Part shown: in pieces, positions 33,990 to 42,757 of the stretch
Layout of the letters: each line of letters starts with the position of its first letter
How positions within the stretch are numbered: position 1 is the stretch's first letter
NCBI GenBank assembly: GCA_947498505.1
Contig: CANMKG010000001.1
Span: forward strand, 806,001 to 870,000
Source: an uncultured Maribacter sp.
GTDB taxonomy: Bacteria; Bacteroidota; Bacteroidia; Flavobacteriales; Flavobacteriaceae
Direction of reading: 5' to 3'
DNA: 64,000 nt
Notes under the pieces: generated by a model
Seen by the model: the letters and a program-made list of their open reading frames with translations, nothing else
Told to the model about the DNA's origin: nothing
The model's database searches: none
Translations under genes and position numbers: made by a program

Positions 33990-34946
33990 TTAATTGGGTC
34001 TACTAAATGCTACTTCTGGGTTTTTATCTTTTTGCTCTTTAAATAGTCTTTGCTGTTGTTTTACCGTCAAAGTACTACCATCATGACTCCAACCAGGAGG
34101 TCCAAAAATGTACATAAATTTATGATACAATTTTGGAGATTTTTTCATGTCGTTCCAAATGTCCTTAAACTCATGGGTAAGTATTACAATAGGGTTATAA
34201 GAATCAGGAGCATGTATTACTCCATACTTCACTTCAATATTATCATCCAATTCCTTCCAAGTACCAAACATTTTGTCAAAAATGTTTAAAAACCCGCCAT
34301 GGTTTTTATCTAAATATTCAACATTCTGTGCATGGTGTACCTGGTGCATAGTATGCGTATTCATTATTTTTTCTACCCAACCCATTTTAGGTATGTAAAC
34401 TGTATGCAACTGAAATTGCCATAAAGCTTCAATACCCAAACAAACTACCACCATTTCAGGAGGAAAACCAATAGCAGGCATCCACATATAAAACAATGGT
34501 TTATACAAAATGGTAAACCAACCATTACGAACCGCAGTTCCTAAATTAAAATTATCAGAGGAATGATGCACAATATGGGCAGCCCATAATATCCTTATTT
34601 CATGATTGGCTCTATGAAACCAATAATATGTAAAATCATCTGCTAACTGGCAGAGTAACCATATATACCAAGCATATCCAAAGGACTTATATCCCAAAAC
34701 ATTAGTACGAACTCCATCAACTAATGGATTGCACAATTCATACATGAACTCAAAGATTACAATAGCCGAAATTACTTTTATCAATGGTGCAATAATTGCC
34801 GAACCTACTCCCATAGCTCCACTAGCAAAAAGGTCTTTCCACTCATACAAATCATCATCGCCATGTGTTTTACTATAGGTCAATTCCAATAAAATAAAAG
34901 CAATAAAACAAGGCACTCCATAAACCAGGGGGTTGGTAAAATCCAT
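33990..34946 (-). CDS. Sterol desaturase / fatty acid hydroxylase superfamily protein
   Basis: 318-residue integral membrane di-iron enzyme. The histidine boxes are in order: DFTYYWFHRANHEIRILWAAHIVHHSSDNFN (HRANH, HxxHH) and MNTHTMHQVHHAQNVEYLDKNHGGFLNIFDKMFGTW (HQVHH). About four to five membrane helices flank them. The family hydroxylates or desaturates lipids such as sterols, fatty acids or carotenoids. The substrate here is unknown, since Flavobacteriaceae do not usually make sterols; a membrane lipid is more likely. Confidence 0.9.
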   Translation of the reverse strand: MDFTNPLVYGVPCFIAFILLELTYSKTHGDDDLYEWKDLFASGAMGVGSAIIAPLIKVISAIVIFEFMYELCNPLVDGVRTNVLGYKSFGYAWYIWLLCQLADDFTYYWFHRANHEIRILWAAHIVHHSSDNFNLGTAVRNGWFTILYKPLFYMWMPAIGFPPEMVVVCLGIEALWQFQLHTVYIPKMGWVEKIMNTHTMHQVHHAQNVEYLDKNHGGFLNIFDKMFGTWKELDDNIEVKYGVIHAPDSYNPIVILTHEFKDIWNDMKKSPKLYHKFMYIFGPPGWSHDGSTLTVKQQQRLFKEQKDKNPEVAFSRPN

Positions 34947-34979
34947 AAAAAAATATTTATGCTAAAAGTAGTTAATAAC

Positions 34980-35007
34980 TAATCCATAATATAAACTATT
35001 ACGGATT
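34980..35007 (-). terminator. Possible terminator after parC
   Basis: TAATCC/GGATTA arms with inner TAAT/ATTA and one mismatch, 23 nt after the parC stop. The T-tract is weak. Confidence 0.4.
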
Positions 35008-35029
35008 ATGATTTAAAATAATAGTTAAT

Positions 35030-37669
35030 TTAAAAAAGTGTTGTCTGCGCCTCATCATCTAAATCTTCCTGACTACCTGCTAATCCATTGGTTTCTGAAG
35101 GGGTTACATTCTCTTCATCTACAACTTCTATGTTTTCCGATTTCACAGGTTCAGGTTCTTCAAACGGCAAGGGTTCTAAAGCATCAATACTTTTTACTTT
35201 TTCTGATGTTAATTGATTTCCAATTGCTTTTAATCCTTTTATAGCAATGAACTCTTCAATATCAATTGTTGTGCTTGGCTTGGGTTCACCTCCTCTTGGT
35301 TTTGGATACGCTAACTCTATTACTGGTCTCCAATCTGTAGAAACTAGTTCTAAATAAGACTTAGGATGCTCAGTGATAAACATATCCTCTTTATTCTCGT
35401 TTTCTATCAAAAATCGTTTTACGTAAAAACGCTCTTTTTCACCTTCCCAGTGAATAGCAGAAATTGGTTTTTTAGGATTCCATTTTTCTAACACTATCAT
35501 GTCATCATTAAAATGAGATGTTAGCGTAGGCAACATTGTTTTTACCACACCTTTTTGGGTGATAATAAGTAACAAATCGTCTCCTCTAAATTCTCCTAAC
35601 AATTCCCCTCGTCCATCAACATTTAAACGGCGAACAACCTCATCAAACCATATCTTACGAGGTTTTAATGTTGAAACACCTTTTTCTTTAAGTTCTATAC
35701 GCTTTACAGCATATTTGGATACAATATTTCCTTTAGACGTTCTTCCTTTAATAAGCACATCTGCAAAATCTATATCCCATTTTAATTTTTTAATACTACC
35801 CACTTGACGAAGGTTAACTGTCACAACCTCAGCTTCTCCATTAGGGTTTGCAGTAAAATACAACACTATGGACCCTGGACTTCCATTTGTTAAATCATAA
35901 CTTTTATCACGAGTTACACTAGTGACATTATATCTTTTTATATATGTTGGACCGCCCTTACCATCCTTATAAATCATATTATATGTGGTACGCTTATCCT
36001 TCTTTTTAAATACAGCAACGTGGATAATATTTTTACCAACAAACACTTTAGTATCTACCTTAAATATCATCATTTTACCATCACGTGTAAAAGCAATAAT
36101 ATCATCAATATCACTACAATCTGTTACATATTCATCACGACGCAATGATGTACCCACAAAACCTTCTTCTCTATTTACATAGAGCTTAGTGTTTCTAATA
36201 ACCACCTTGGTAGCTTCAATATCATCAAAAACGCGAATTTCAGATTTACGATTACGATCTTTACCATAAGTGCTCTTCAAATTTTTGAAGTAGTCAATAG
36301 CAAACTCAATTAAATGTGCTAAATGGTGTTTTACTTCCGCTATTTTTTCTTCAAGATTATCTAAGTACTGCTGTGCCTTATCTAAATCAAACTTAGAAAT
36401 TCGCTTAATCCTAATTTCAGTAAGTCTTACAATATCTTCCTCGGTAACCGCTCTTTTTAAATGTTTCGTATGTGGTTTTAACCCTTTATCAATGGCCTGT
36501 ATTACACCTTCCCAAGTTTCTTCTTCTTCAATATCTCTATAAATACGGTTTTCAATAAAAATTCGTTCTAATGAAGCAAAATGCCATTGCTCCATAAGCT
36601 CATTCAATTGAATATCAAGCTCTGCTTTTAGCAACTCTACGGTATAATCTGTAGAGCGCCTCAACATCTCAGTGACCCCTATAAATAATGGTTTGTTATC
36701 TTCAATAATACAACCTAACGGAGAAATAGAAGATTCACACGCTGTAAAGGCATATAACGCATCAATGGTTTTATCAGGAGAAATTCCGTTTGGCAAATGA
36801 ATTAAAATTTCAACTTCGGCTGCTGTATTATCTTCTATCTTTTTAATTTTAATTTTACCCTTTTCATTTGCCTTAAGGATAGAATCAATTAACGAGGATG
36901 TATTTGTTCCGTAAGGAATCTCATTAATTACTAATGTATTTTTATCGAACTGCGATATTTTAGCTCTAACACGAACTTTACCTCCTCTTAGACCATCATT
37001 ATAATTACTTACATCAATAATTCCGGAGGTTGGAAAATCAGGAAAAATCTTGAATCTTTGCCCTTTTAAATGTTTTATTGAAGCGTCAATAAGTTCATTA
37101 AAATTATGAGGAAGCACTTTTGTTGATAAACCAACAGCAATACCTTCCGCACCTTGAGCTAACAATAATGGAAATTTAACTGGTAGATTTACGGGTTCTT
37201 TTTTACGTCCATCATAAGACAACTGCCATTCCGTAATTTTTGGACTAAAAACTACTTCCAAAGCGAACTTAGATAATCTAGCCTCAATATATCTTGAAGC
37301 TGCTGCTCTATCTCCTGTTAAAATATTACCCCAGTTACCCTGAGTGTCAATTAAAAGGTCTTTCTGACCTATTTGAACCATGGCATCTGCAATACTTGCA
37401 TCACCGTGTGGGTGATACTGCATGGTGTGCCCAACAACATTGGCTACTTTGTTGTAGCGGCCATCATCAAGTTCTTTTAACGAATGTAGAATTCTTCTTT
37501 GAACGGGTTTAAAACCATCTTCGATTGCTGGTACTGCTCTTTCTAAAATTACATAAGATGCATAATCTAAAAACCAATCTTTATACATTCCAGTGACCTT
37601 TACCAAGGCCTCTTGAGAATCTTCAATATTTTCGTTTTGCTCTTCGTTCAGCTCTTCATTTTCTTCCAT
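35030..37669 (-). CDS. parC: DNA topoisomerase IV subunit A
   Basis: 879-residue breakage-reunion subunit that decatenates chromosomes with ParE. The catalytic Tyr lies in DRAAASRYIEARLSKFALEVVF. The quinolone-resistance region reads VVGHTMQYHPHGDASIADAMVQ, so the position of E. coli GyrA Ser83/ParC Ser80 is Ala here, with Ser next to it and Asp at the acidic position. It has a long coiled-coil region (LEEKIAEVKHHLAHLIEFAIDYF), a C-terminal beta-pinwheel and an acidic tail. It lies 33 nt after parE. Confidence 0.92.
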   Translation of the reverse strand: MEENEELNEEQNENIEDSQEALVKVTGMYKDWFLDYASYVILERAVPAIEDGFKPVQRRILHSLKELDDGRYNKVANVVGHTMQYHPHGDASIADAMVQIGQKDLLIDTQGNWGNILTGDRAAASRYIEARLSKFALEVVFSPKITEWQLSYDGRKKEPVNLPVKFPLLLAQGAEGIAVGLSTKVLPHNFNELIDASIKHLKGQRFKIFPDFPTSGIIDVSNYNDGLRGGKVRVRAKISQFDKNTLVINEIPYGTNTSSLIDSILKANEKGKIKIKKIEDNTAAEVEILIHLPNGISPDKTIDALYAFTACESSISPLGCIIEDNKPLFIGVTEMLRRSTDYTVELLKAELDIQLNELMEQWHFASLERIFIENRIYRDIEEEETWEGVIQAIDKGLKPHTKHLKRAVTEEDIVRLTEIRIKRISKFDLDKAQQYLDNLEEKIAEVKHHLAHLIEFAIDYFKNLKSTYGKDRNRKSEIRVFDDIEATKVVIRNTKLYVNREEGFVGTSLRRDEYVTDCSDIDDIIAFTRDGKMMIFKVDTKVFVGKNIIHVAVFKKKDKRTTYNMIYKDGKGGPTYIKRYNVTSVTRDKSYDLTNGSPGSIVLYFTANPNGEAEVVTVNLRQVGSIKKLKWDIDFADVLIKGRTSKGNIVSKYAVKRIELKEKGVSTLKPRKIWFDEVVRRLNVDGRGELLGEFRGDDLLLIITQKGVVKTMLPTLTSHFNDDMIVLEKWNPKKPISAIHWEGEKERFYVKRFLIENENKEDMFITEHPKSYLELVSTDWRPVIELAYPKPRGGEPKPSTTIDIEEFIAIKGLKAIGNQLTSEKVKSIDALEPLPFEEPEPVKSENIEVVDEENVTPSETNGLAGSQEDLDDEAQTTLF

Positions 37670-37702
37670 AAAGGGCAGCTACGTATTTTGTTAGGTTTAT
37701 AA

Positions 37703-39559
37703 TTAGTTTTGTTCTACCAAATCAATCTCAACTTTAAGATTCTCGATAATAAATTTTTGACGGTCGGGAGTATTTTTTCCCATGTAAAATTGCAATAAAT
37801 TTTCAATGGACATTGCTTTATCTAACATTACTGGCTCTAATCTAATGTCATCACCAATAAAATGTTTAAACTCATCGGGCGATATTTCACCCAAACCTTT
37901 AAATCGGGTAATCTCAGGCTTACCAGAAAGTTTTTCAATAGCATTTTTACGTTCATCCTCACTATAGCAATATATGGTTTCTTTTTTATTACGAACTCTA
38001 AACAATGGTGTTTGTAATATATAAAGATGATTCTCTTTTATTAATTCTGGAAAAAACTGAAGAAAGAATGTAATTAATAGGAGTCTAATATGCATTCCAT
38101 CAACATCGGCATCAGTGGCTATTACAATATTATTATATCGTAAATCCTCCATAGATTCCTCAATATTCAATGCAGCTTGAAGTAGGTTAAACTCTTCGTT
38201 CTCATAAACTATCTTTTTAGACATTCCATAAGAATTTAAAGGCTTACCTCTTAAACTAAAAACAGCTTGCGTATTTACATCACGTGATTTTGTAATAGAA
38301 CCAGAAGCAGAATCTCCCTCAGTAATAAAAAGCGTACTTTCTAAACATCTATCCTTTTTTGTATCTCCTAAATGTATTCGACAGTCACGTAATTTTTTAT
38401 TGTGTAAACTGGCTTTTTTAGCACGGTCTTTTGCTAATTTACGTATACCTGAAAGTTCTTTACGCTCTCTTTCTGCCTGCATTATTTTACGCTGTAAAAG
38501 TTCTGCGGTTTCAGAATTTTTATGAAGATAATTATCTAGGTACCTCCCAACAAAGTCGTTAATATATGTACGTACCGTTGGCAAATCTCCTCCCATATCT
38601 GTTGAACCAAGCTTTGTTTTTGTTTGACTTTCAAAAACAGGTTCCATAACTTTAATCGATATGGCTGAAATAATAGATTTTCGAATATCGGAAGCTTCAT
38701 AATTTTTTCCGTAAAAATCACGAACGGTTCTAACTATAGCCTCTCTAAATGCCGACTGATGTGTTCCTCCTTGTGTTGTATTTTGTCCATTCACAAATGA
38801 ATGGTACTCTTCACTATACTGCGTTTTACTATGCGTAATTGCTACCTCAATATCATCCCCTTTTAAATGAATAACTGGATACAACATATCCTCTACATTG
38901 TTATTATCCTCTAAAAGATCCTTTAGTCCATTTTCAGAATGAAATTTTTCACCATTAAATACTATTGTTAATCCAGGATTTAGATACACATAGTTTTTAA
39001 GCATGCGCTCTACATACTCATTTCTGTATTTGTAATTTTTGAAAATTAATTCATCTGGAATGAAAGACACTTTAGTTCCTTTACGTTGCGAACTTTCTAA
39101 TGGTCCTTCTTCCGTTACTAAATCACCCTTGCTAAATTCTGCAGTTTTTATTTGACTATCTCTGGAAGATTGTACCTTAAAAAAACTTGATAGCGCATTT
39201 ACTGCCTTTGTACCAACACCATTTAGTCCAACAGATTTTTTAAAAGCGCGAGAATCATATTTACCACCGGTATTCATTTTAGATACTACATCTACAACTT
39301 TACCTAGAGGAATGCCACGACCATAATCTCTAACATTAACCATTTTATCCCTAATGGAAATCTCAATAGTTTTTCCGGCTCCCATTACAAATTCATCAAT
39401 ACAGTTATCTATTACTTCTTTTAAAAGAATATAAATACCATCATCTGCTGACGAACCATCTCCTAATTTCCCAATATACATACCAGGACGCATACGAATA
39501 TGTTCCTTCCAGTCTAACGAACGAATATTATCTTCGGTATATTGGGTGTTTTCTGCCAT
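37703..39559 (-). CDS. parE: DNA topoisomerase IV subunit B
   Basis: 618-residue ATPase and Toprim subunit. GHKL ATPase motifs are [26 protein letters not shown] and [14 protein letters not shown]; the transducer domain has [20 protein letters not shown]. The Toprim domain has [29 protein letters not shown] and [22 protein letters not shown], and the C-terminus [26 protein letters not shown] is typical. The short length and adjacency to parC support ParE rather than GyrB. Confidence 0.93.
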   Translation of the reverse strand: MAENTQYTEDNIRSLDWKEHIRMRPGMYIGKLGDGSSADDGIYILLKEVIDNCIDEFVMGAGKTIEISIRDKMVNVRDYGRGIPLGKVVDVVSKMNTGGKYDSRAFKKSVGLNGVGTKAVNALSSFFKVQSSRDSQIKTAEFSKGDLVTEEGPLESSQRKGTKVSFIPDELIFKNYKYRNEYVERMLKNYVYLNPGLTIVFNGEKFHSENGLKDLLEDNNNVEDMLYPVIHLKGDDIEVAITHSKTQYSEEYHSFVNGQNTTQGGTHQSAFREAIVRTVRDFYGKNYEASDIRKSIISAISIKVMEPVFESQTKTKLGSTDMGGDLPTVRTYINDFVGRYLDNYLHKNSETAELLQRKIMQAERERKELSGIRKLAKDRAKKASLHNKKLRDCRIHLGDTKKDRCLESTLFITEGDSASGSITKSRDVNTQAVFSLRGKPLNSYGMSKKIVYENEEFNLLQAALNIEESMEDLRYNNIVIATDADVDGMHIRLLLITFFLQFFPELIKENHLYILQTPLFRVRNKKETIYCYSEDERKNAIEKLSGKPEITRFKGLGEISPDEFKHFIGDDIRLEPVMLDKAMSIENLLQFYMGKNTPDRQKFIIENLKVEIDLVEQN

Positions 39560-39683
39560 GAATTGGGATTTTTACAAAGTGTTGCTAATATAGCACGTCT
39601 TCCAAAAAAAAGAAACTCTTATAGCGTAAAGTAATTAACAATAAAATGCTTGTTTTTGTTGATATAGTAGACCTTTTATACTT

Positions 39684-40595
39684 TTAAGCTGCTTTTTTAT
39701 TCTTCTTATAGGAAATAAGGCTTACACCTGCTAAAACTATAGACATGCCAATAACTTGAATTCCCGTAATTTTTTCATTTAAAAAGAAAAATGCAAGTAT
39801 TATTGTAGAAACAGGTCCCAAACTACCAAATATTGAAAACGTTGACGCTCCTAACCTTTCAATTGCTGAAGAAACTAAAAAAGAAGGCAACAATGTTGAA
39901 AAAATTGCCATAGCTAAGCCTAAAAAATAAACTTCCGTGGGATAGTTAAACAAATTAAAATCTCCAACAAAACTATAATGAACAACTATACATATTGTTG
40001 ATACAACCATGGCATACGAAGTAAACAAAAGCACACCAAACTTAGGTATTAGCCAGCCACTTCCTACTAAATACAACGCATAAGTTACCGCACTTAAAAA
40101 AATTAAGAAAGCGCCCCATACTACGGTTTCTCCTGTGATTCCTATTTCATTCCAAAACGTAACTATAACCCCCAAATAAGTTACCAAAATTGCAGCTTTT
40201 TGTATTTGAGTTATTTTTTTTCTAAAAAATAACCAAGAGAAAAAAACCACTAATGTTGGATATATAAAAAGTATAATACGCTCTAATCCTGCTTTTAGAT
40301 ATTGGAGTCCAATAAAATCAAAAAGGCTTGCTAAGTAGTATCCAACAAAGCCAAAAAACACAAGCCACAAATAATCTTTTGCTTTTTTGTCTGTAGTTTT
40401 TAAAGATCTATTTAAGAGAATAATCCCCAAGTAAAATGGAAGCGCAAAAACCATTCTAAAAAGTAAAAGCGAGGTATAATCTACTCCGTATCTATAAGCT
40501 AGTTTAACCATTACTGCTTTCGCAGAAAAAAGTACTACTCCCAATATTGCAAAAATTACCCCTAGGAATCTTGATGATGTATTTTTTATCATCAA
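39684..40595 (-). CDS. DMT-superfamily (EamA) transporter
   Basis: 303 residues with about ten membrane helices made of two EamA repeats (1-145 and 155-298). Typical segments are VILFSAKAVMVKLAYRYGVDYTSLLLFRMVFALPFY and LGPVSTIILAFFFLNEKITGIQVIGMSIVLAGVSLISY. Members export or import small metabolites, often amino acids. The substrate cannot be predicted. Confidence 0.9.
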   Translation of the reverse strand: MMIKNTSSRFLGVIFAILGVVLFSAKAVMVKLAYRYGVDYTSLLLFRMVFALPFYLGIILLNRSLKTTDKKAKDYLWLVFFGFVGYYLASLFDFIGLQYLKAGLERIILFIYPTLVVFFSWLFFRKKITQIQKAAILVTYLGVIVTFWNEIGITGETVVWGAFLIFLSAVTYALYLVGSGWLIPKFGVLLFTSYAMVVSTICIVVHYSFVGDFNLFNYPTEVYFLGLAMAIFSTLLPSFLVSSAIERLGASTFSIFGSLGPVSTIILAFFFLNEKITGIQVIGMSIVLAGVSLISYKKNKKAA

Positions 40596-40667
40596 ACTAA
40601 AATACTTTTAAAACATAAATCACCTAAGGGCTTACATATTAAAAATACGATGTTCAGATATAAAAAA

Positions 40668-40688
40668 GGCTCTAAAAAATTAAGAGCC
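40668..40688 (-). terminator. Intrinsic terminator after ychF
   Basis: On the minus strand GGCTCT/AGAGCC, a 6-bp stem with a 9-nt loop, followed by TTTTTT. It lies about 25 nt after the ychF stop. Confidence 0.82.
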
Positions 40689-40712
40689 AAAAATATTTCA
40701 ATAAAAGTAGCA

Positions 40713-41807
40713 TTACACATTAAACCTAAAATGCATTACATCTCCATCTTTAACAATGTATTCTTTACCTTCTACACGCATTTTACCAGCTTCTTTTACT
40801 TTAGTTTCACTACCAAAAGAAATGTAATCATCATACCCAATAACTTCTGCTCGAATAAAACCTTTTTCAAAATCGGTATGAATTACACCAGCTGCTTGAG
40901 GAGCTGTTGCTCCAACAGGAATTGTCCAAGCACGTACTTCTTTTTCCCCTGCTGTAAAATAGGTTTCTAAATCCAATAATTTATATGCGCCACGAATTAA
41001 TTTAGCAGAACCTGGCTCATCTAAGCCTAAATCTTCTAAAAACATTTGACGCTCCTCATAAGAATCTAATTCTGTTATATCAGCCTCCGTTCCAACAGCT
41101 AAAACCACTACCTCTGCATTTTCTTGGGCTACATTTAGTTGTACTTTTTCAACATATGCATTTCCAGATACAGCTGCACCCTCATCTACATTACATACGT
41201 ACATTACCGGTTTGTCTGTAATAAATTGTACTGGCTTAACAAACTCCAATCTATCTTCGGCACTAATTTCGATAGCTCTTACAGAGGTCCCTGCTTCTAA
41301 TCCATTTTTTATGGTTAATAAAATAGCTTCTTCTTTCTGAGCTTCTTTATTACCAGTTTTCGCAGCTCGCTTTACTTTATCTAGTTTTTTCTCTACAGTT
41401 TCTAAATCTTTCAACTGCAATTCCATATCAATAGTTTCCTTGTCTCTAATTGGGTCAACAGAACCATCCACATGAACAATATTGTCGTTATCAAAACAGC
41501 GTAACACATGAATAATGGCATCAGTTTCTCTAATATTTCCTAAAAACTGATTTCCCAGCCCTTCACCTTTGCTCGCTCCTTTAACCAAACCAGCAATGTC
41601 AACGATTTCCACAGTTGCAGGTATTACTTTTTCAGGAGTAACTAGTTCTTCTAACTTTTCTAAGCGAACGTCTGGAACATTAACAACTCCAATGTTAGGT
41701 TCAATTGTACAAAAAGGAAAATTTGCGCTTTGAGCTTTTGCGTTTGATAAACAATTAAATAGTGTAGATTTTCCAACATTTGGCAATCCAACGATACCTG
41801 CTTTCAT
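40713..41807 (-). CDS. ychF: Redox-regulated ATPase YchF
   Basis: 364-residue TRAFAC P-loop protein of the Obg family that prefers ATP. The P-loop is GLPNVGKSTLFNCLSNAKAQSANFPFCTIEPNIGVV; switch II region DIAGLVKGASKGEGLGNQFLGNIRE; specificity motif region CNVDEGAA in place of the NKxD of GTPases. A C-terminal TGS domain follows (YFTAGEKEVRAWTIPVGATAPQAAGVIHTDFEKGFIRAEVI, KDGDVMHFRFNV). Binds ribosomes and is involved in stress responses in other species. Monocistronic. Confidence 0.96.
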   Translation of the reverse strand: MKAGIVGLPNVGKSTLFNCLSNAKAQSANFPFCTIEPNIGVVNVPDVRLEKLEELVTPEKVIPATVEIVDIAGLVKGASKGEGLGNQFLGNIRETDAIIHVLRCFDNDNIVHVDGSVDPIRDKETIDMELQLKDLETVEKKLDKVKRAAKTGNKEAQKEEAILLTIKNGLEAGTSVRAIEISAEDRLEFVKPVQFITDKPVMYVCNVDEGAAVSGNAYVEKVQLNVAQENAEVVVLAVGTEADITELDSYEERQMFLEDLGLDEPGSAKLIRGAYKLLDLETYFTAGEKEVRAWTIPVGATAPQAAGVIHTDFEKGFIRAEVIGYDDYISFGSETKVKEAGKMRVEGKEYIVKDGDVMHFRFNV

Positions 41808-41827
41808 TTAAAATGGTTTTAAAAATG

Positions 41828-41835
41828 CAAATATA
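41828..41835 (-). promoter_or_regulatory. -7 promoter element for ychF
   Basis: TATATTTG on the minus strand, an exact TAnnTTTG, 21 nt before the ATG. Confidence 0.58.
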
Positions 41836-41975
41836 GTTTTTACTTCTATAATTATATATTACAAACGAAAGGTATCTTATTTTGCTAAACCATTAATCAC
41901 AACAACCTTTTATTCTTTAGTTAGCAATAATATCCTTTAAGATTAATTATTAACACCGTTTTAACAAAAAAAATA

Positions 41976-41983
41976 TATATTTG
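41976..41983 (+). promoter_or_regulatory. -7 promoter element for the ECF sigma factor gene
   Basis: TATATTTG, an exact match to the housekeeping TAnnTTTG, 23 nt before the sigma-factor ATG. It suggests the sigma gene is read by the primary sigma factor and not by its own product. Confidence 0.55.
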
Positions 41984-42005
41984 ATAACATCCTACTTATA
42001 ACTAT

Positions 42006-42581
42006 ATGGAATTTTCACCTGAAAAATCATTGTGGTTTTTATTTGTAAAGGGAGACTTAAACGCTTTTTCTGGTTTGTTTAAGCACTTCTACCCCATGCT
42101 ACATAATTATGGTGTTAAAATTTCAGGAAACAAAGAACTTACCGAGGATTGTTTACAAAACTTTTTTGTGTATTTGTTTGAAAATAAAAATAGACTAGAA
42201 AATGTACTAAATGTAAAATCCTATTTGTATATTTCATTCCGAAGGTATTTATTTAAACATATTAAAAAAGAAAAAAAACATTTGTCCTACGATGATTTGT
42301 TTGAGTCTAATAAGGATTTTGTATTTTCAGTAGAAGAAATTCATATTCAACAGGAAATTTTTTTAATAAAAAATAAAGCATTAACCACACTTATAAACAG
42401 TCTTTCTACTCGCGAAAGAGAAGCTATATATTTAAAGTATTATAGCTTGTTAACCACAAAAGAAATTAGCGAGGTTATGAACATTACGTACCAAAGTGTT
42501 CAAAATACATTACAAAAGGCTTTTGTAAAACTCAGAGATAAATCTGAGTCCAAAGCACTTCAACACATTTTAAATCCCTAA
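42006..42581 (+). CDS. ECF-type RNA polymerase sigma factor (FecI-like)
   Basis: 191 residues. Region 2 (about 20-90) has LFKHFYPMLHNYGVKISGNKELTEDCLQNFFVYLFENK (the D-x-Q motif of sigma2). Region 4 (about 125-180) has LINSLSTREREAIYLKYYSLLTTKEISEVMNITYQSVQNTLQKAFVKLR, a sigma4 HTH. In Bacteroidota such factors are held by FecR-type anti-sigma factors and activate TonB-receptor genes. Its presumed anti-sigma factor is not the next gene but lies 3.2 kb downstream, after a TonB receptor. Confidence 0.92.
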   Translation: MEFSPEKSLWFLFVKGDLNAFSGLFKHFYPMLHNYGVKISGNKELTEDCLQNFFVYLFENKNRLENVLNVKSYLYISFRRYLFKHIKKEKKHLSYDDLFESNKDFVFSVEEIHIQQEIFLIKNKALTTLINSLSTREREAIYLKYYSLLTTKEISEVMNITYQSVQNTLQKAFVKLRDKSESKALQHILNP

Positions 42582-42604
42582 AATAATTTAGGGTATATTT
42601 TTTT
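42576..42604 (+). terminator. Terminator overlapping the end of the sigma factor gene
   Basis: CCCTAAA/TTTAGGG, a 7-bp stem with an ATAA loop spanning the stop codon, followed by TATATTTTTTT. It would end the sigma-factor transcript before the TonB receptor gene. Part of it coincides with the shared motif described at 42589. Confidence 0.65.
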
Positions 42605-42620
42605 GAATTATGACTCTTAA
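42589..42620 (+). promoter_or_regulatory. Shared promoter-like motif, copy 1 (upstream of first TonB receptor)
   Basis: TAGGGTATAT, a 12-nt spacer, then TGACTCTT. The same two boxes with the same spacer occur upstream of the FecR gene at 45739. It may be the promoter recognised by the local ECF sigma factor. The first box also forms part of the terminator stem at 42576, which weakens the case. Confidence 0.45.
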
Positions 42621-42757
42621 TAGAGAATGAGGAGTTTAAACGCTCTAGTTTCTATTAACAATATGGTGATTTGTTAACTGTAATAGTATGTCTATTTACG
42701 GTTGAAAAATTTCTAATGTTAAGTTTCAACTAATTACTAACAACAAAACTCAAAATT

